A stretch of DNA of 64,000 nt from Stenotrophomonas sp. 704A1 (GTDB taxonomy: Bacteria; Pseudomonadota; Gammaproteobacteria; Xanthomonadales; Xanthomonadaceae). The stretch lies in contig NZ_CP130831.1 of assembly GCF_030549525.1 (NCBI RefSeq), positions 1,141,501 to 1,205,500 of the forward strand. The letters run 5' to 3'. Positions 1 to 7,039 of this stretch are shown piece after piece (position 1 is the stretch's first letter; each line of letters opens with the position of its first letter). The notes under the pieces are model-generated. The model worked only from the letters and a program-made list of their open reading frames with translations, made no database searches and was not told the origin of the DNA. The translations under genes and the position numbers were made by a program.

Positions 1-1
1 G

Positions 2-715
2 TACATGCAGCGGCTGACCTGGGACGGCATCGCGCTGCATGGCGGCAGCCTGCCCGGGCACCCCGCCTCGCATGGCTGCGTACGCCTGCCGCAGGCGTTT
101 GCGCAGAAGCTGTTCAGCGAAACCCAGCGCGGCGATACGGTGGTCGTGGCCGATGCCAAGAGCGCGCCGATGACGCTGGCCTATCCGGCCGTGCTGGCCC
201 CGGTCAATGCACGCGGCCAGGCGCTGCCGGAAGCCGAGGGCGCCCCGCCGGACAAGGCCTGGTGGGACGACGCGGCGGCGCCCAGTGGGCAGGTCGGCAT
301 CCTGGTCAGCCTGCACGACCAGCGCCTGTACGTGCTGCGCGATGGCGTGATGATCGGCGAATCACCGCTGAAGGCCGATGCGCTGCCGGCGTTCCAGGGC
401 ACCACCCTGTTCGTGATGGGGCAGGGCTACAGCGATACCCCCAGTCCACTGGACACCCAGCAGCGCCTGCACCAGTGGACGGCGTACCCGCTGCTGGGAC
501 AGGACCGGGCCCAGGCCACGCCGGACCTGCTCGCCACGCCGTCGCTGCCGATGGCGCTGCCGGCCGATTTCGCCCACCAGCTGTACCGTGTGCTGGTGCC
601 GGGGACGACCCTGCTGGTGACGTCGCTGCCGGCGGTGCGCCCAAGCCCGGCTGAATCAGGAATGCAGCCGGTCTTGGAATCGGAGCCGCCCGCGTCCACC
701 TTGAAAGGTTCCTGA
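2..715 (+). CDS. L,D-transpeptidase (YkuD domain), 5'-truncated by window
   Basis: C-terminal part of a secreted L,D-transpeptidase, the family that makes 3-3 cross-links in peptidoglycan or attaches proteins to it. The first complete residues already lie in the catalytic domain. HGG followed by SHGCVRLP is the YkuD active-site signature, with the Cys as nucleophile and the preceding His as its partner. The frame is open to the window edge, so the real start lies upstream and the ATG at 5 is internal. About 190 residues follow the active site. They contain a second stretch starting QVGILVSLHDQRLYVL that resembles the start of another YkuD-like fold but has no visible SHGC motif. The next gene is also of L,D-transpeptidase type and starts 17 bases downstream, so the two may be cotranscribed. 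Confidence 0.85.
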   Translation, partial: YMQRLTWDGIALHGGSLPGHPASHGCVRLPQAFAQKLFSETQRGDTVVVADAKSAPMTLAYPAVLAPVNARGQALPEAEGAPPDKAWWDDAAAPSGQVGILVSLHDQRLYVLRDGVMIGESPLKADALPAFQGTTLFVMGQGYSDTPSPLDTQQRLHQWTAYPLLGQDRAQATPDLLATPSLPMALPADFAHQLYRVLVPGTTLLVTSLPAVRPSPAESGMQPVLESEPPASTLKGS

Positions 716-732
716 GCCCCTTCCACCCCGTC

Positions 733-1458
733 ATGTCCGCATTCCGCATCCACCGGCTGGCCGCCGCCGGCCTGCTGGCAACCGCTGCCGCCGTGCCTGC
801 CGCGGCGCAGGCCCCGCTGGCCACCGTCAGTGCCGACGACCTGGCGGCGCAGCTGGCGCGCACCGCGCCCAACGCCGACCGCCGGGTGCTGCGGTTGGCC
901 GCGCACGCGATGCGTTGCGCGCTGCGGCGGCCTGAACTGGGGGTCAGCGCGGAGCGGCTGAGCGTGATCGACTATTCGCGGCCGTCGACCGAACCGCGGA
1001 TGTGGGTATTCGACCTCGCCCGGCAGCGGCTGCTGTTCGAGGAATGGGTCGCGCATGGCCGCAACAGCGGCAACAACCGCACCGAACATTTCTCCAACCG
1101 GGAGGGCAGTTTCATGTCCAGCCTGGGCGCGTTCACCGCGCAGGAGACCTACATGGGCGGCAACGGGTACTCGTTGCGCCTGGCGGGCCTGGAGCCGGGC
1201 TTCAACGATCGCGCCCGTGAGCGCGCCATCGTCATCCATGGCGCGCCCTACGTGAATCCATCGGCCGCGCAGCTGCAGGGGCGCCTGGGGCGCAGCCTCG
1301 GCTGCCCGGCCGTGCGGCTGTCGGTGGCCAGGCCGCTGATCGACGCACTGCGCGGCGGCACGATGGTGTTCGCCTACTATCCCGACCAGGAGTGGCTGAA
1401 GCATTCGCAGCTGCTCGGTGGCGACTGTGGCACGTCCGGTGGTGTCGCCGCGCGTTGA
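733..1458 (+). CDS. Murein L,D-transpeptidase catalytic domain protein (YkuD_2 type)
   Basis: 241 residues. The N-terminus is a clear signal peptide (basic start, Ala/Leu-rich core, cleavage near AAAQA at about 26). The mature protein shows the features of the YkuD_2 family: DYSRPSTEPRMWVFDL at the start of the domain, VAHGRNSG, IHGAPYV around residue 172, and GRSLGCPAV around 192, whose Cys is the expected nucleophile. A role in cell-wall remodelling in the periplasm is inferred from the family. The protein lies 17 bases after another L,D-transpeptidase-type gene. The start at 733 is the only one that keeps the whole signal peptide. Confidence 0.85.
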   Translation: MSAFRIHRLAAAGLLATAAAVPAAAQAPLATVSADDLAAQLARTAPNADRRVLRLAAHAMRCALRRPELGVSAERLSVIDYSRPSTEPRMWVFDLARQRLLFEEWVAHGRNSGNNRTEHFSNREGSFMSSLGAFTAQETYMGGNGYSLRLAGLEPGFNDRARERAIVIHGAPYVNPSAAQLQGRLGRSLGCPAVRLSVARPLIDALRGGTMVFAYYPDQEWLKHSQLLGGDCGTSGGVAAR

Positions 1459-1490
1459 TGCATCCGCAGCGGACGTGCTGCAATGCGTGC

Positions 1491-2099
1491 ATGAACATCG
1501 ATGCCCTGCTGCAGACCCCGAGCCAGGTGATTTCCCACCTGGATTACCGCCGTGAGCGCTGGCGCAACGGACTGGGCTGGACCCGCGAGATCCTGCGGCT
1601 GCCTGCGCAGGGCGACGACTGGGCGCTGCGCCTGTCGGTGGCCGAGATCGAGCAGGACGCTGCGTTTTCCGCGTTTCCCGGGGTGGACCGCGAACTGGTG
1701 CTGCTGCAGGGCGACGGGGTGCGGCTGCGTTTCGCCGATGGGCGCGTGGCCGAGGTGCTGCCGCCGCATGGCCGGGTGCGCTTTGCCGGTGAGCAGGCCC
1801 TGCACGGCGAACTGGTCGATGGCCCTACCCACGATTTCAACCTGATGTGGAAGCGCGATGTGCTGCAGGCCGAACTGCTGCACCGGCCGCTGGTCGGGCC
1901 GATGTTGTTCTTCTGCGAACCGGGGGTGGCCTGGGCGCTGCATCTGCTGGCCGGCTACGCCGAGTTTGCCGCCGACAGTGGCCTGCCGGCGTTGCAGGCC
2001 GGCGACAGCGCCTGGCTGGCGGCGGGCGCGCGGCAACGGCACGCCCTGCAGGGCGGCGGCGAGCTGCTGGCAATCCGGGTCAGCGCGGCAGCGGGATGA
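1491..2099 (+). CDS. HutD family protein
   Basis: 202 residues of a cupin-like HutD family protein. Members often lie in histidine-utilisation loci, but the exact biochemical role is not settled. Visible family features are YRRERWRNGLGWTREIL near the N-terminus, FSAFPGVDRELVLLQGDG, and THDFNLMWKRD around residue 116. An in-frame ATG exists at 1392, but it would add 33 residues overlapping the upstream gene and does not look like protein sequence. The ATG at 1491 gives a normal HutD start (MNIDALLQ). No other hut genes are nearby, so this is a stand-alone copy. Confidence 0.85.
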   Translation: MNIDALLQTPSQVISHLDYRRERWRNGLGWTREILRLPAQGDDWALRLSVAEIEQDAAFSAFPGVDRELVLLQGDGVRLRFADGRVAEVLPPHGRVRFAGEQALHGELVDGPTHDFNLMWKRDVLQAELLHRPLVGPMLFFCEPGVAWALHLLAGYAEFAADSGLPALQAGDSAWLAAGARQRHALQGGGELLAIRVSAAAG

Positions 2100-2162
2100 T
2101 CTGCTGGCGCCGGTGGGCGTCTCCACGCAGGGCGTGGATGCGGTGACCGCTACCGCTGCCGC

Positions 2163-3767
2163 TCAGTACACATCGCGCCGGTAGCGGCCGGCCACCAGCA
2201 GGGCCTCCTTGCCCGCGCTGCCAAGCACCTGCTCGATCACTGCATCCACCGCAGGCGCCATGCCCTGCAGGCTGCCGCAGACCAGGATCGTCGCGCCTTC
2301 ATCCACCCATTGCCGCAGCGTGGCCGCTTCGGCGAGCAGGCGGTCCTGCACATAGCGGTGCGCGCCGCCATCGCGGCTGAACACCGCATCCAGCCGCGCC
2401 ATCGTGCCCTCCAGCCACATCGCCTGCAGCTCGCTGCCGAAGTGGAAATCGTGCGCGACGGTGCGCTCGCCGAACAGCAGCCAGGTACGACGCGCGCCCA
2501 TGCGTGCGCGCTCATGCAGGTGCGCGCGCAGTCCGGCGATGCCGGTCCCGTTGCCGATCAGCAGCAGCGGCACGTCGGCGCCCACACCATGGAAATTGTC
2601 GTTGCGGCGCAGCCGCAGCTGCACTGCTTCGCCGATGGCGGCGTGGTCACACAGCCAGCCACTGCCGATGCCGGGTGTGCCATCGGCACGCAGCTGGCGG
2701 CGCAGCACGATGTCCACCGTGCCGTCGGCCATCACCGAGGCGATGGAGTACTCGCGGTGTGGCAGTGCCTGCAGGGTTGCCAGCAACGCCGGCAGATCCC
2801 CGGGCGGCACCAGTGAGGGCAGGTGCGAGCGCTCGATGCGGGCCAGCAGGGGCTGTCCGTCATCCAGCACGGTGTCGGCATCGAAGCCCTGTGCTTCGAG
2901 CCAGGCACGCGCGCTGTGGCGGGGATGCTGCGGGCCGATCTCGGCGATGTCGCCGGCCTGCCACTGCCCATCGACGCCGGGCGGCGGCTGCAGGCGCAGC
3001 CAGTACACCGGGCCGCCGGGGCTGCCGGGATTCAGATGCTCACGCTGCAGCAGCGTCCACGGCTGATACTCGGCCGGACTCCAGTCGGGCAGTTCGCTGG
3101 CGCCACCGCCGAGTTGCCCCAGCAACTGCTGCCAATGGCGCAGCGCCGCCGGATCGGCGTTGTCGACTTCGATCGCATCGAACAGCGGATGCGCGCCGTG
3201 CTGCCGCAGCCAGGCGTCCAGCTGATGGCCGAATCCACAGAAGTGGCCGTAGCTGCGGTCGCCCAGCGCGAGCACGCCGTAGTGCAGGTGCTGCAGCGGC
3301 GGGGGCGTGGCCATCACCCCGCGCAGGAACGGCAGGGCATGGTCGGGCGGGTCGCCCTCACCGGTGGTGCTGGCGATGAACAATGCACGCTGGCTGGCGG
3401 CCAGCAGCGCTGCATCCACCGCATGCAGTCCGCGCACACGCACCGGCACACCGGCACCGCGCAGGGCCTCGGCACTGCGTTCGGCCAGTTCGCGGGCAAA
3501 GCCGGTCTGGCTCGACCAGACCAGCAGGATCGGCGCGGTATCACTGGATGCCGCATCATCGCGCGGCCGGCCGCGCCACCACAGCGCAGCGCAGGCCACT
3601 GCGTACAGCACCGTGGCGAGCACGGCGATCCGGGTCTGGCGTACCGGCGGCGCGCCGTGCCACCAGGCATCGCCCAGATGCAGGCGCAGCAGCGCCCAGC
3701 CGATCAGCGCCAGCAGGAGCAGGGCCAGGCCGTTGCCGAGCCACGCGCGCGACGGACGCCGGCTCAT
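2163..3767 (-). CDS. Membrane-anchored flavodoxin/FNR-type NADPH oxidoreductase (CysJ-like)
   Basis: 534 residues. Two hydrophobic N-terminal segments (about 13-28 and 45-65) precede a flavodoxin domain with SSQTGFARELAE at about 85, ASTTGEGDPPD and the FMN-loop sequence LGDRSYGHFCGFG. A ferredoxin-NADP reductase module follows with REYSIAS (FAD-binding RxYS), GNGTGIAGLR (NADPH pyrophosphate loop) and the terminal GRYRRDVY. The architecture is that of the sulfite-reductase flavoprotein subunit, but the membrane anchor and neighbourhood argue for moving NADPH electrons to the cell envelope. The start overlaps the stop of the upstream apbE gene by four bases (ATGA), so the two are translationally coupled. 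It is the last gene of a six-gene minus-strand series beginning with a TonB receptor. Confidence 0.85.
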   Translation of the reverse strand: MSRRPSRAWLGNGLALLLLALIGWALLRLHLGDAWWHGAPPVRQTRIAVLATVLYAVACAALWWRGRPRDDAASSDTAPILLVWSSQTGFARELAERSAEALRGAGVPVRVRGLHAVDAALLAASQRALFIASTTGEGDPPDHALPFLRGVMATPPPLQHLHYGVLALGDRSYGHFCGFGHQLDAWLRQHGAHPLFDAIEVDNADPAALRHWQQLLGQLGGGASELPDWSPAEYQPWTLLQREHLNPGSPGGPVYWLRLQPPPGVDGQWQAGDIAEIGPQHPRHSARAWLEAQGFDADTVLDDGQPLLARIERSHLPSLVPPGDLPALLATLQALPHREYSIASVMADGTVDIVLRRQLRADGTPGIGSGWLCDHAAIGEAVQLRLRRNDNFHGVGADVPLLLIGNGTGIAGLRAHLHERARMGARRTWLLFGERTVAHDFHFGSELQAMWLEGTMARLDAVFSRDGGAHRYVQDRLLAEAATLRQWVDEGATILVCGSLQGMAPAVDAVIEQVLGSAGKEALLVAGRYRRDVY

Positions 3768-4735
3768 GCGTCCTGTCCGTCGAGCAGCTGCTGGAAGGCG
3801 CTGCTGAGGAACTCGCGTGGGCCATCGGCTGTGCGCTGCAGGTAGCGCGCGGCCAGTCCTTCGCGCTCGGCCAGCGCCATGCCGTGCTCGCGGCCGAGTA
3901 CGGTCAGCGCAGTGGCCCAGGCATCGGCGTGCATGGCGTCGTCGGCGACCACCGTGACCGCCGCTGCAACCTGGCGCACCGGTCTGCCGGTACGCGGGTC
4001 GAGACTGTGGCTGTAGGTCTCGCCCCCGGCCTGGTACTGGTGCCAGCGATCACCGGAGGTGGCAACCGCCCTGCCGTCCAGCGCCAGCACGCGAGGCGGG
4101 GTAGCGCTGTGTGCGTCTTCTTCCGGTGCGGATTCCACCAGCACGCGCCACGGCTGGCCATCCGGTTTGCGGCCGTAGCCGGCCAGCTCGCCACCGACTT
4201 CGATCAGCGCCGCGGCGATGCCCTGCGCGCGCAGCCAGCTGGCGACGTGATCGACGCCGAAGCCCTTGGCGATCGCCGAGAGATCCAGTTCCAGCCCGCC
4301 CGGCTGCAACAGCGCACCTTCCTGCCACTGCAGGCGCTGCCAACCGCAGCGCTCGCGCGTGGCCTGCAGGGTGACGGCGTCGGGCAGGTGGCGTTCGCCG
4401 GCGTGTGCACCGAAGCCCCACAGTGCAACCAGGGGGCCGACGGTGGGATCGAAGGCACCGTCACTGGCGGCGGCGATGGCCTGCGCACAGGCCAGGACCT
4501 GGCGCGTTTCGGCAGGCAGCGCGCACCATCGGCCGGCCTCGGCGCGGTTGTAGCGGCTCAGATCCGAACCGGCCTCCCAGGTGCTCATCTGCGCGACCAC
4601 GTCATCCAGCCGCGCCTGGATGCCGGCGTGCAGCGGATGCAGGTCACGCTGGCGCGGCACGACCAGCGACACGCTCCAGGTGGTGCCCATGGTGGTGCCA
4701 CCGAGGCGGGCGATGTCGGATGAAGGATCGATCAT
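3764..4735 (-). CDS. apbE: FAD:protein FMN transferase (ApbE)
   Basis: 323 residues. ApbE enzymes use FAD to attach FMN covalently to Thr/Ser of partner proteins in the periplasm. Family motifs present are GGTTMGTTWSV at the N-terminus, FDPTVGPLVALWGFG, LDLSAIAKGFGVDHV (the DxSxIAKG signature) and ATSGDRWHQYQ, with HSLDPRTGRPV near the C-terminus. No signal peptide is obvious with the ATG at 4735; an earlier in-frame start at 4777 adds 14 residues that look non-native. Export is therefore uncertain, or it depends on an unrecognised N-terminus. The gene sits between the DUF4198 gene and the membrane flavoprotein. The likely substrate is the DUF2271 protein encoded two genes upstream, which carries a D-x-x-T-G-P-T motif. 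Confidence 0.9.
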   Translation of the reverse strand: MIDPSSDIARLGGTTMGTTWSVSLVVPRQRDLHPLHAGIQARLDDVVAQMSTWEAGSDLSRYNRAEAGRWCALPAETRQVLACAQAIAAASDGAFDPTVGPLVALWGFGAHAGERHLPDAVTLQATRERCGWQRLQWQEGALLQPGGLELDLSAIAKGFGVDHVASWLRAQGIAAALIEVGGELAGYGRKPDGQPWRVLVESAPEEDAHSATPPRVLALDGRAVATSGDRWHQYQAGGETYSHSLDPRTGRPVRQVAAAVTVVADDAMHADAWATALTVLGREHGMALAEREGLAARYLQRTADGPREFLSSAFQQLLDGQDA

Positions 4736-4790
4736 GAGCGGGCCGGGCAGGTCACGATGCCGGGGCGGGCCCGGCATCGCGGCGCTGCGT

Positions 4791-5594
4791 TCACTGCGGC
4801 AGCACTTCCAGCGTGGCGACGTAGCTGAGGCGACGCTTGGAGGCCTGCTTGACCGAGGTCTTGTTGTCTTCGGTGGCGGTTTCCAGCCAGTACATGCCAG
4901 CTTCCGGCCAGGTCACCCTGATCTCGCCCTTGGCATCGCTGGTCAGCTTCAGCTCGTCCTGCGCATTGCGGTAGCGGGTGCCGCCACGCACGATCTCGAA
5001 CGCCAGGCCGGCGCTCGGCTTGCCATCGACCAGCACGCGGAAGGTGGCTTCCTCGCCGGCGAACAGGTCGTTCGGGTGACCCACGGCGACCAGCTCGATG
5101 CCGCGGTTGGTCGGCTTCAGCGCGGTGTCGTTGGGCGCGCCGTTGGTGACGAAGGTTTCCACGCGGCCGATCGACTGGCTCACTTCCAGCTTCTTCGCAT
5201 CCTTGGGCAGCTCGCCGAAGGTGGCGGCCGTGCCGCGCCAGCGCTTGCGCTCGCCGTTCTGCTCGTAGGTGGCGAACAGGCCGTCGTTGACCGAAGCGAT
5301 GCGGTAGGTCCCCTGCTGCTTCAGTTCGACGTCGAACACGCTGCGGTACTTGCCGGTGGCGGCGTTCTGCGCCTGCACGGTGCTGCCATCGGGAGCGGTG
5401 ATCAGCACCGATTCCAGGCGCAGCGGCACGTGGTTGAAATAGAACAGGTCGTTGGAGACCGCACCGTCTACGGTGATCCACGGCGCATTGCCGGCCACCA
5501 CGGTCTGCGAGGGCAACAGCCAGGCCTTGTGGGCCAGGGCGGAGAACGGAAGGGCAGCGGCCAGAGCGGCGGCGAGGACGAGCGTGCGCTTCAT
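4791..5594 (-). CDS. DUF4198 domain periplasmic protein
   Basis: 267 residues with a typical signal peptide ([21 protein letters not shown]) followed by [12 protein letters not shown], the usual start of DUF4198/NikM-like mature proteins. The free N-terminal His after cleavage is a likely metal ligand by analogy with that family. The rest is beta-rich, ending TLEVLPQ. The ATG at 5594 is chosen because it starts the signal peptide; the frame is open further upstream without coding character. Its place beside PepSY, DUF2271 and ApbE and downstream of a TonB receptor suggests a periplasmic role in iron or metal handling, which is inference from context. Confidence 0.8.
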   Translation of the reverse strand: MKRTLVLAAALAAALPFSALAHKAWLLPSQTVVAGNAPWITVDGAVSNDLFYFNHVPLRLESVLITAPDGSTVQAQNAATGKYRSVFDVELKQQGTYRIASVNDGLFATYEQNGERKRWRGTAATFGELPKDAKKLEVSQSIGRVETFVTNGAPNDTALKPTNRGIELVAVGHPNDLFAGEEATFRVLVDGKPSAGLAFEIVRGGTRYRNAQDELKLTSDAKGEIRVTWPEAGMYWLETATEDNKTSVKQASKRRLSYVATLEVLPQ

Positions 5595-5665
5595 GCGGAA
5601 GACTCCAGGGGTGATGGATAAGGCCAGAGCCCTTCCAGTGGAAGGGCACCGGCCCGGACGAACGA

Positions 5666-6184
5666 TCAGGGCCTGGCGGACAGGGTGACCAGGCCCAGCT
5701 CGGTGGCGCCCTGCGCACGGCCGTTCTGCGCGGCGGTGGCCGGCCAGGTGAAGGGGATCTTCAGCAGTTCGCGGCCGCCGACTTCGCGCACCGCTTCCAC
5801 CACCAGGGTGTAGTTGCCGGGGGCCAGCTGCTTCAGTGCCGGCTGCTTGTCGTTGAACGACAGCGCGTGCTTGCCGGCCGGTCGGGTCGGGCCGGTCACG
5901 CCGTCCACCGGCACCTGCAGGGTGCGGCCGCTCTTGCGCCACCACTGGCGCAGATCGGGCAGCCACTTGGTGCCGTGGCCTTCGCTGTTGCTGGTCTGCT
6001 GGTACCAGACCGACAGGTTGGCGGCGACCTTCTGGTCGGCCCCTTCCAGCCACACCGCCACATAGGGGCGGTGGTACTCGGCCACGTTGAGCTTGGGCAC
6101 TTCGACGTTGATGTCGAGCGTTGCCGCATAGGCCGGGGAGGTGGCCAGCAGGCCGCTGAGGGCGATGGTCAGGGTGACGCGCAT
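5666..6184 (-). CDS. DUF2271 periplasmic protein, candidate flavinylation target
   Basis: 172 residues with a signal peptide ending near SPAYA (residue 20). The mature protein shows the DUF2271 pattern ([10 protein letters not shown] at about 39-48, then [10 protein letters not shown] and [13 protein letters not shown]). Residues 94-100 read DGVTGPT, close to the D-x-x-T/S-G-A-T/S motif that ApbE modifies, with Pro in place of Ala. T100 would be the FMN-bearing residue. An apbE gene lies two genes downstream. If flavinylated, the protein would be a periplasmic electron carrier between the PepSY membrane protein and an acceptor such as ferric siderophore. DUF membership is recognised from sequence; flavinylation is inferred. 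Confidence 0.8.
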   Translation of the reverse strand: MRVTLTIALSGLLATSPAYAATLDINVEVPKLNVAEYHRPYVAVWLEGADQKVAANLSVWYQQTSNSEGHGTKWLPDLRQWWRKSGRTLQVPVDGVTGPTRPAGKHALSFNDKQPALKQLAPGNYTLVVEAVREVGGRELLKIPFTWPATAAQNGRAQGATELGLVTLSARP

Positions 6185-6224
6185 GGGGCGGCTCCGGAAG
6201 AACGAATGGAAATCACGGGGGACG

Positions 6225-6863
6225 TCAGTGGATCAGCAGCAGGGCGATCAGCAGCGGAATCATCAGGCCCAGGCCGACCAGCGGCCAGGTCATGCGGCGC
6301 TGCCGCGCATGCAGGTGCAGCAGGAACAGGCCGGTGATGCAGAACACCAGGCAGGCCACGGCGAACAGGTCCAGGAACCAGCCCCACGCCGGCCCGGCGT
6401 TGCGGCCCTTGTGCAGGTCGTTGAGGTAGGACACCGCGCCGCGCGACGTGGATTCGTATTCCACTGCGCCGGTTTCGCGGTCGATGCTCAGCCAGGCGTC
6501 GCCGCCGGGGCGTGGCAGCGACAGGTAGATCTCCTCGGCCGACCACTCCGCGGCACGGCCGCCGATGGCGATGCCCAGCTGTTGATCCAGCCACTGCCGG
6601 GCCGGACGCGGCAGCGGCGCGTTGCCGTCCTCGCGCGAGCCCAGTTGGCCGAGCAGATCGGCCGGCAGTGCCAGCTGCTGGTTCCGCACCTGCGGTGTTG
6701 CCTCGATCTTTGCCGCGTGGTTCAGCGTGATGCCGGTTACCGCGAACAGCAGCATGCCGATCAGGCAGACCGCCGAGCTGATCCAGTGCCACTGATGCAG
6801 CGTACGCAGCCAGAAGCCGCGGCTCTGTTGCTGCTGCACGGTGGAGGAGGCGGAACGGCTCAC
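6225..6863 (-). CDS. PepSY-associated transmembrane protein
   Basis: 212 residues. The pattern is a TM helix near residues 30-50 (preceded by [14 protein letters not shown]), a periplasmic domain, and two further TM helices near 160-180 and 190-212. The HQWHW and [14 protein letters not shown] segments carry His residues typical of this family, in which paired histidines are thought to bind haem. A PepSY-like [11 protein letters not shown] stretch lies before the second helix. Start is GTG at 6863. These proteins accompany ferric-siderophore receptors and are proposed to pass electrons across the inner membrane. Here it lies between a TonB receptor (upstream) and the DUF2271, DUF4198 and ApbE genes (downstream). 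Confidence 0.85.
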   Translation of the reverse strand: MSRSASSTVQQQQSRGFWLRTLHQWHWISSAVCLIGMLLFAVTGITLNHAAKIEATPQVRNQQLALPADLLGQLGSREDGNAPLPRPARQWLDQQLGIAIGGRAAEWSAEEIYLSLPRPGGDAWLSIDRETGAVEYESTSRGAVSYLNDLHKGRNAGPAWGWFLDLFAVACLVFCITGLFLLHLHARQRRMTWPLVGLGLMIPLLIALLLIH

Positions 6864-6910
6864 GGCACGGATCGACGTGTTTGAAGGCTATTCATTACAT
6901 CATTGATGAG

Positions 6911-6924
6911 AATTGCTCGCAATT
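6911..6924. promoter_or_regulatory. Possible Fur-type operator before the PepSY-flavoprotein operon
   Basis: AATTGC-TC-GCAATT is a perfect 6-2-6 inverted repeat inside an AT-rich stretch, 48 bases upstream of the PepSY GTG start. With its left flank (GATGAGAATTGCTCGCAATT) it resembles the GAGAAT-type half sites of Fur boxes. The match is partial; iron control of the genes downstream is inferred. Confidence 0.45.
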
Positions 6925-6944
6925 GCGTGTCGTTCTGTATCCGG

Positions 6945-6964
6945 TGCCGACCGTAGTCGGCACG
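6945..6964. repeat. Short palindrome, REP-like
   Basis: GTGCCGAC-CGTA-GTCGGCAC forms a perfect 8-bp stem with a four-base loop between the receptor gene and the PepSY gene. It could act in termination or RNA stability, or be one of the extragenic palindromes common in this genome. Confidence 0.5.
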
Positions 6965-6997
6965 GTTCCGGTCGATCCGCATCCGCAGGGGGAAACG

Positions 6998-7017
6998 AGG
7001 CCGACCCGGGTCGGCCT
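6998..7017 (-). terminator. 20-bp perfect palindrome after the TonB receptor gene
   Basis: AGGCCGACCC directly followed by its reverse complement GGGTCGGCCT, 22 bases after the receptor stop codon. The hairpin has no loop of its own and no T-run, so it may be a weak terminator or an attenuating hairpin rather than a classical rho-independent one. Confidence 0.4.
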
Positions 7018-7039
7018 CCAGGCGGGCGAGGCCCTGCCG

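Noticed and set aside
2163..3767. Sulfite reductase flavoprotein subunit (cysJ) for assimilation
   Set aside because: It has a membrane anchor, no cysI or other cys genes nearby, and sits in an iron/ApbE operon.
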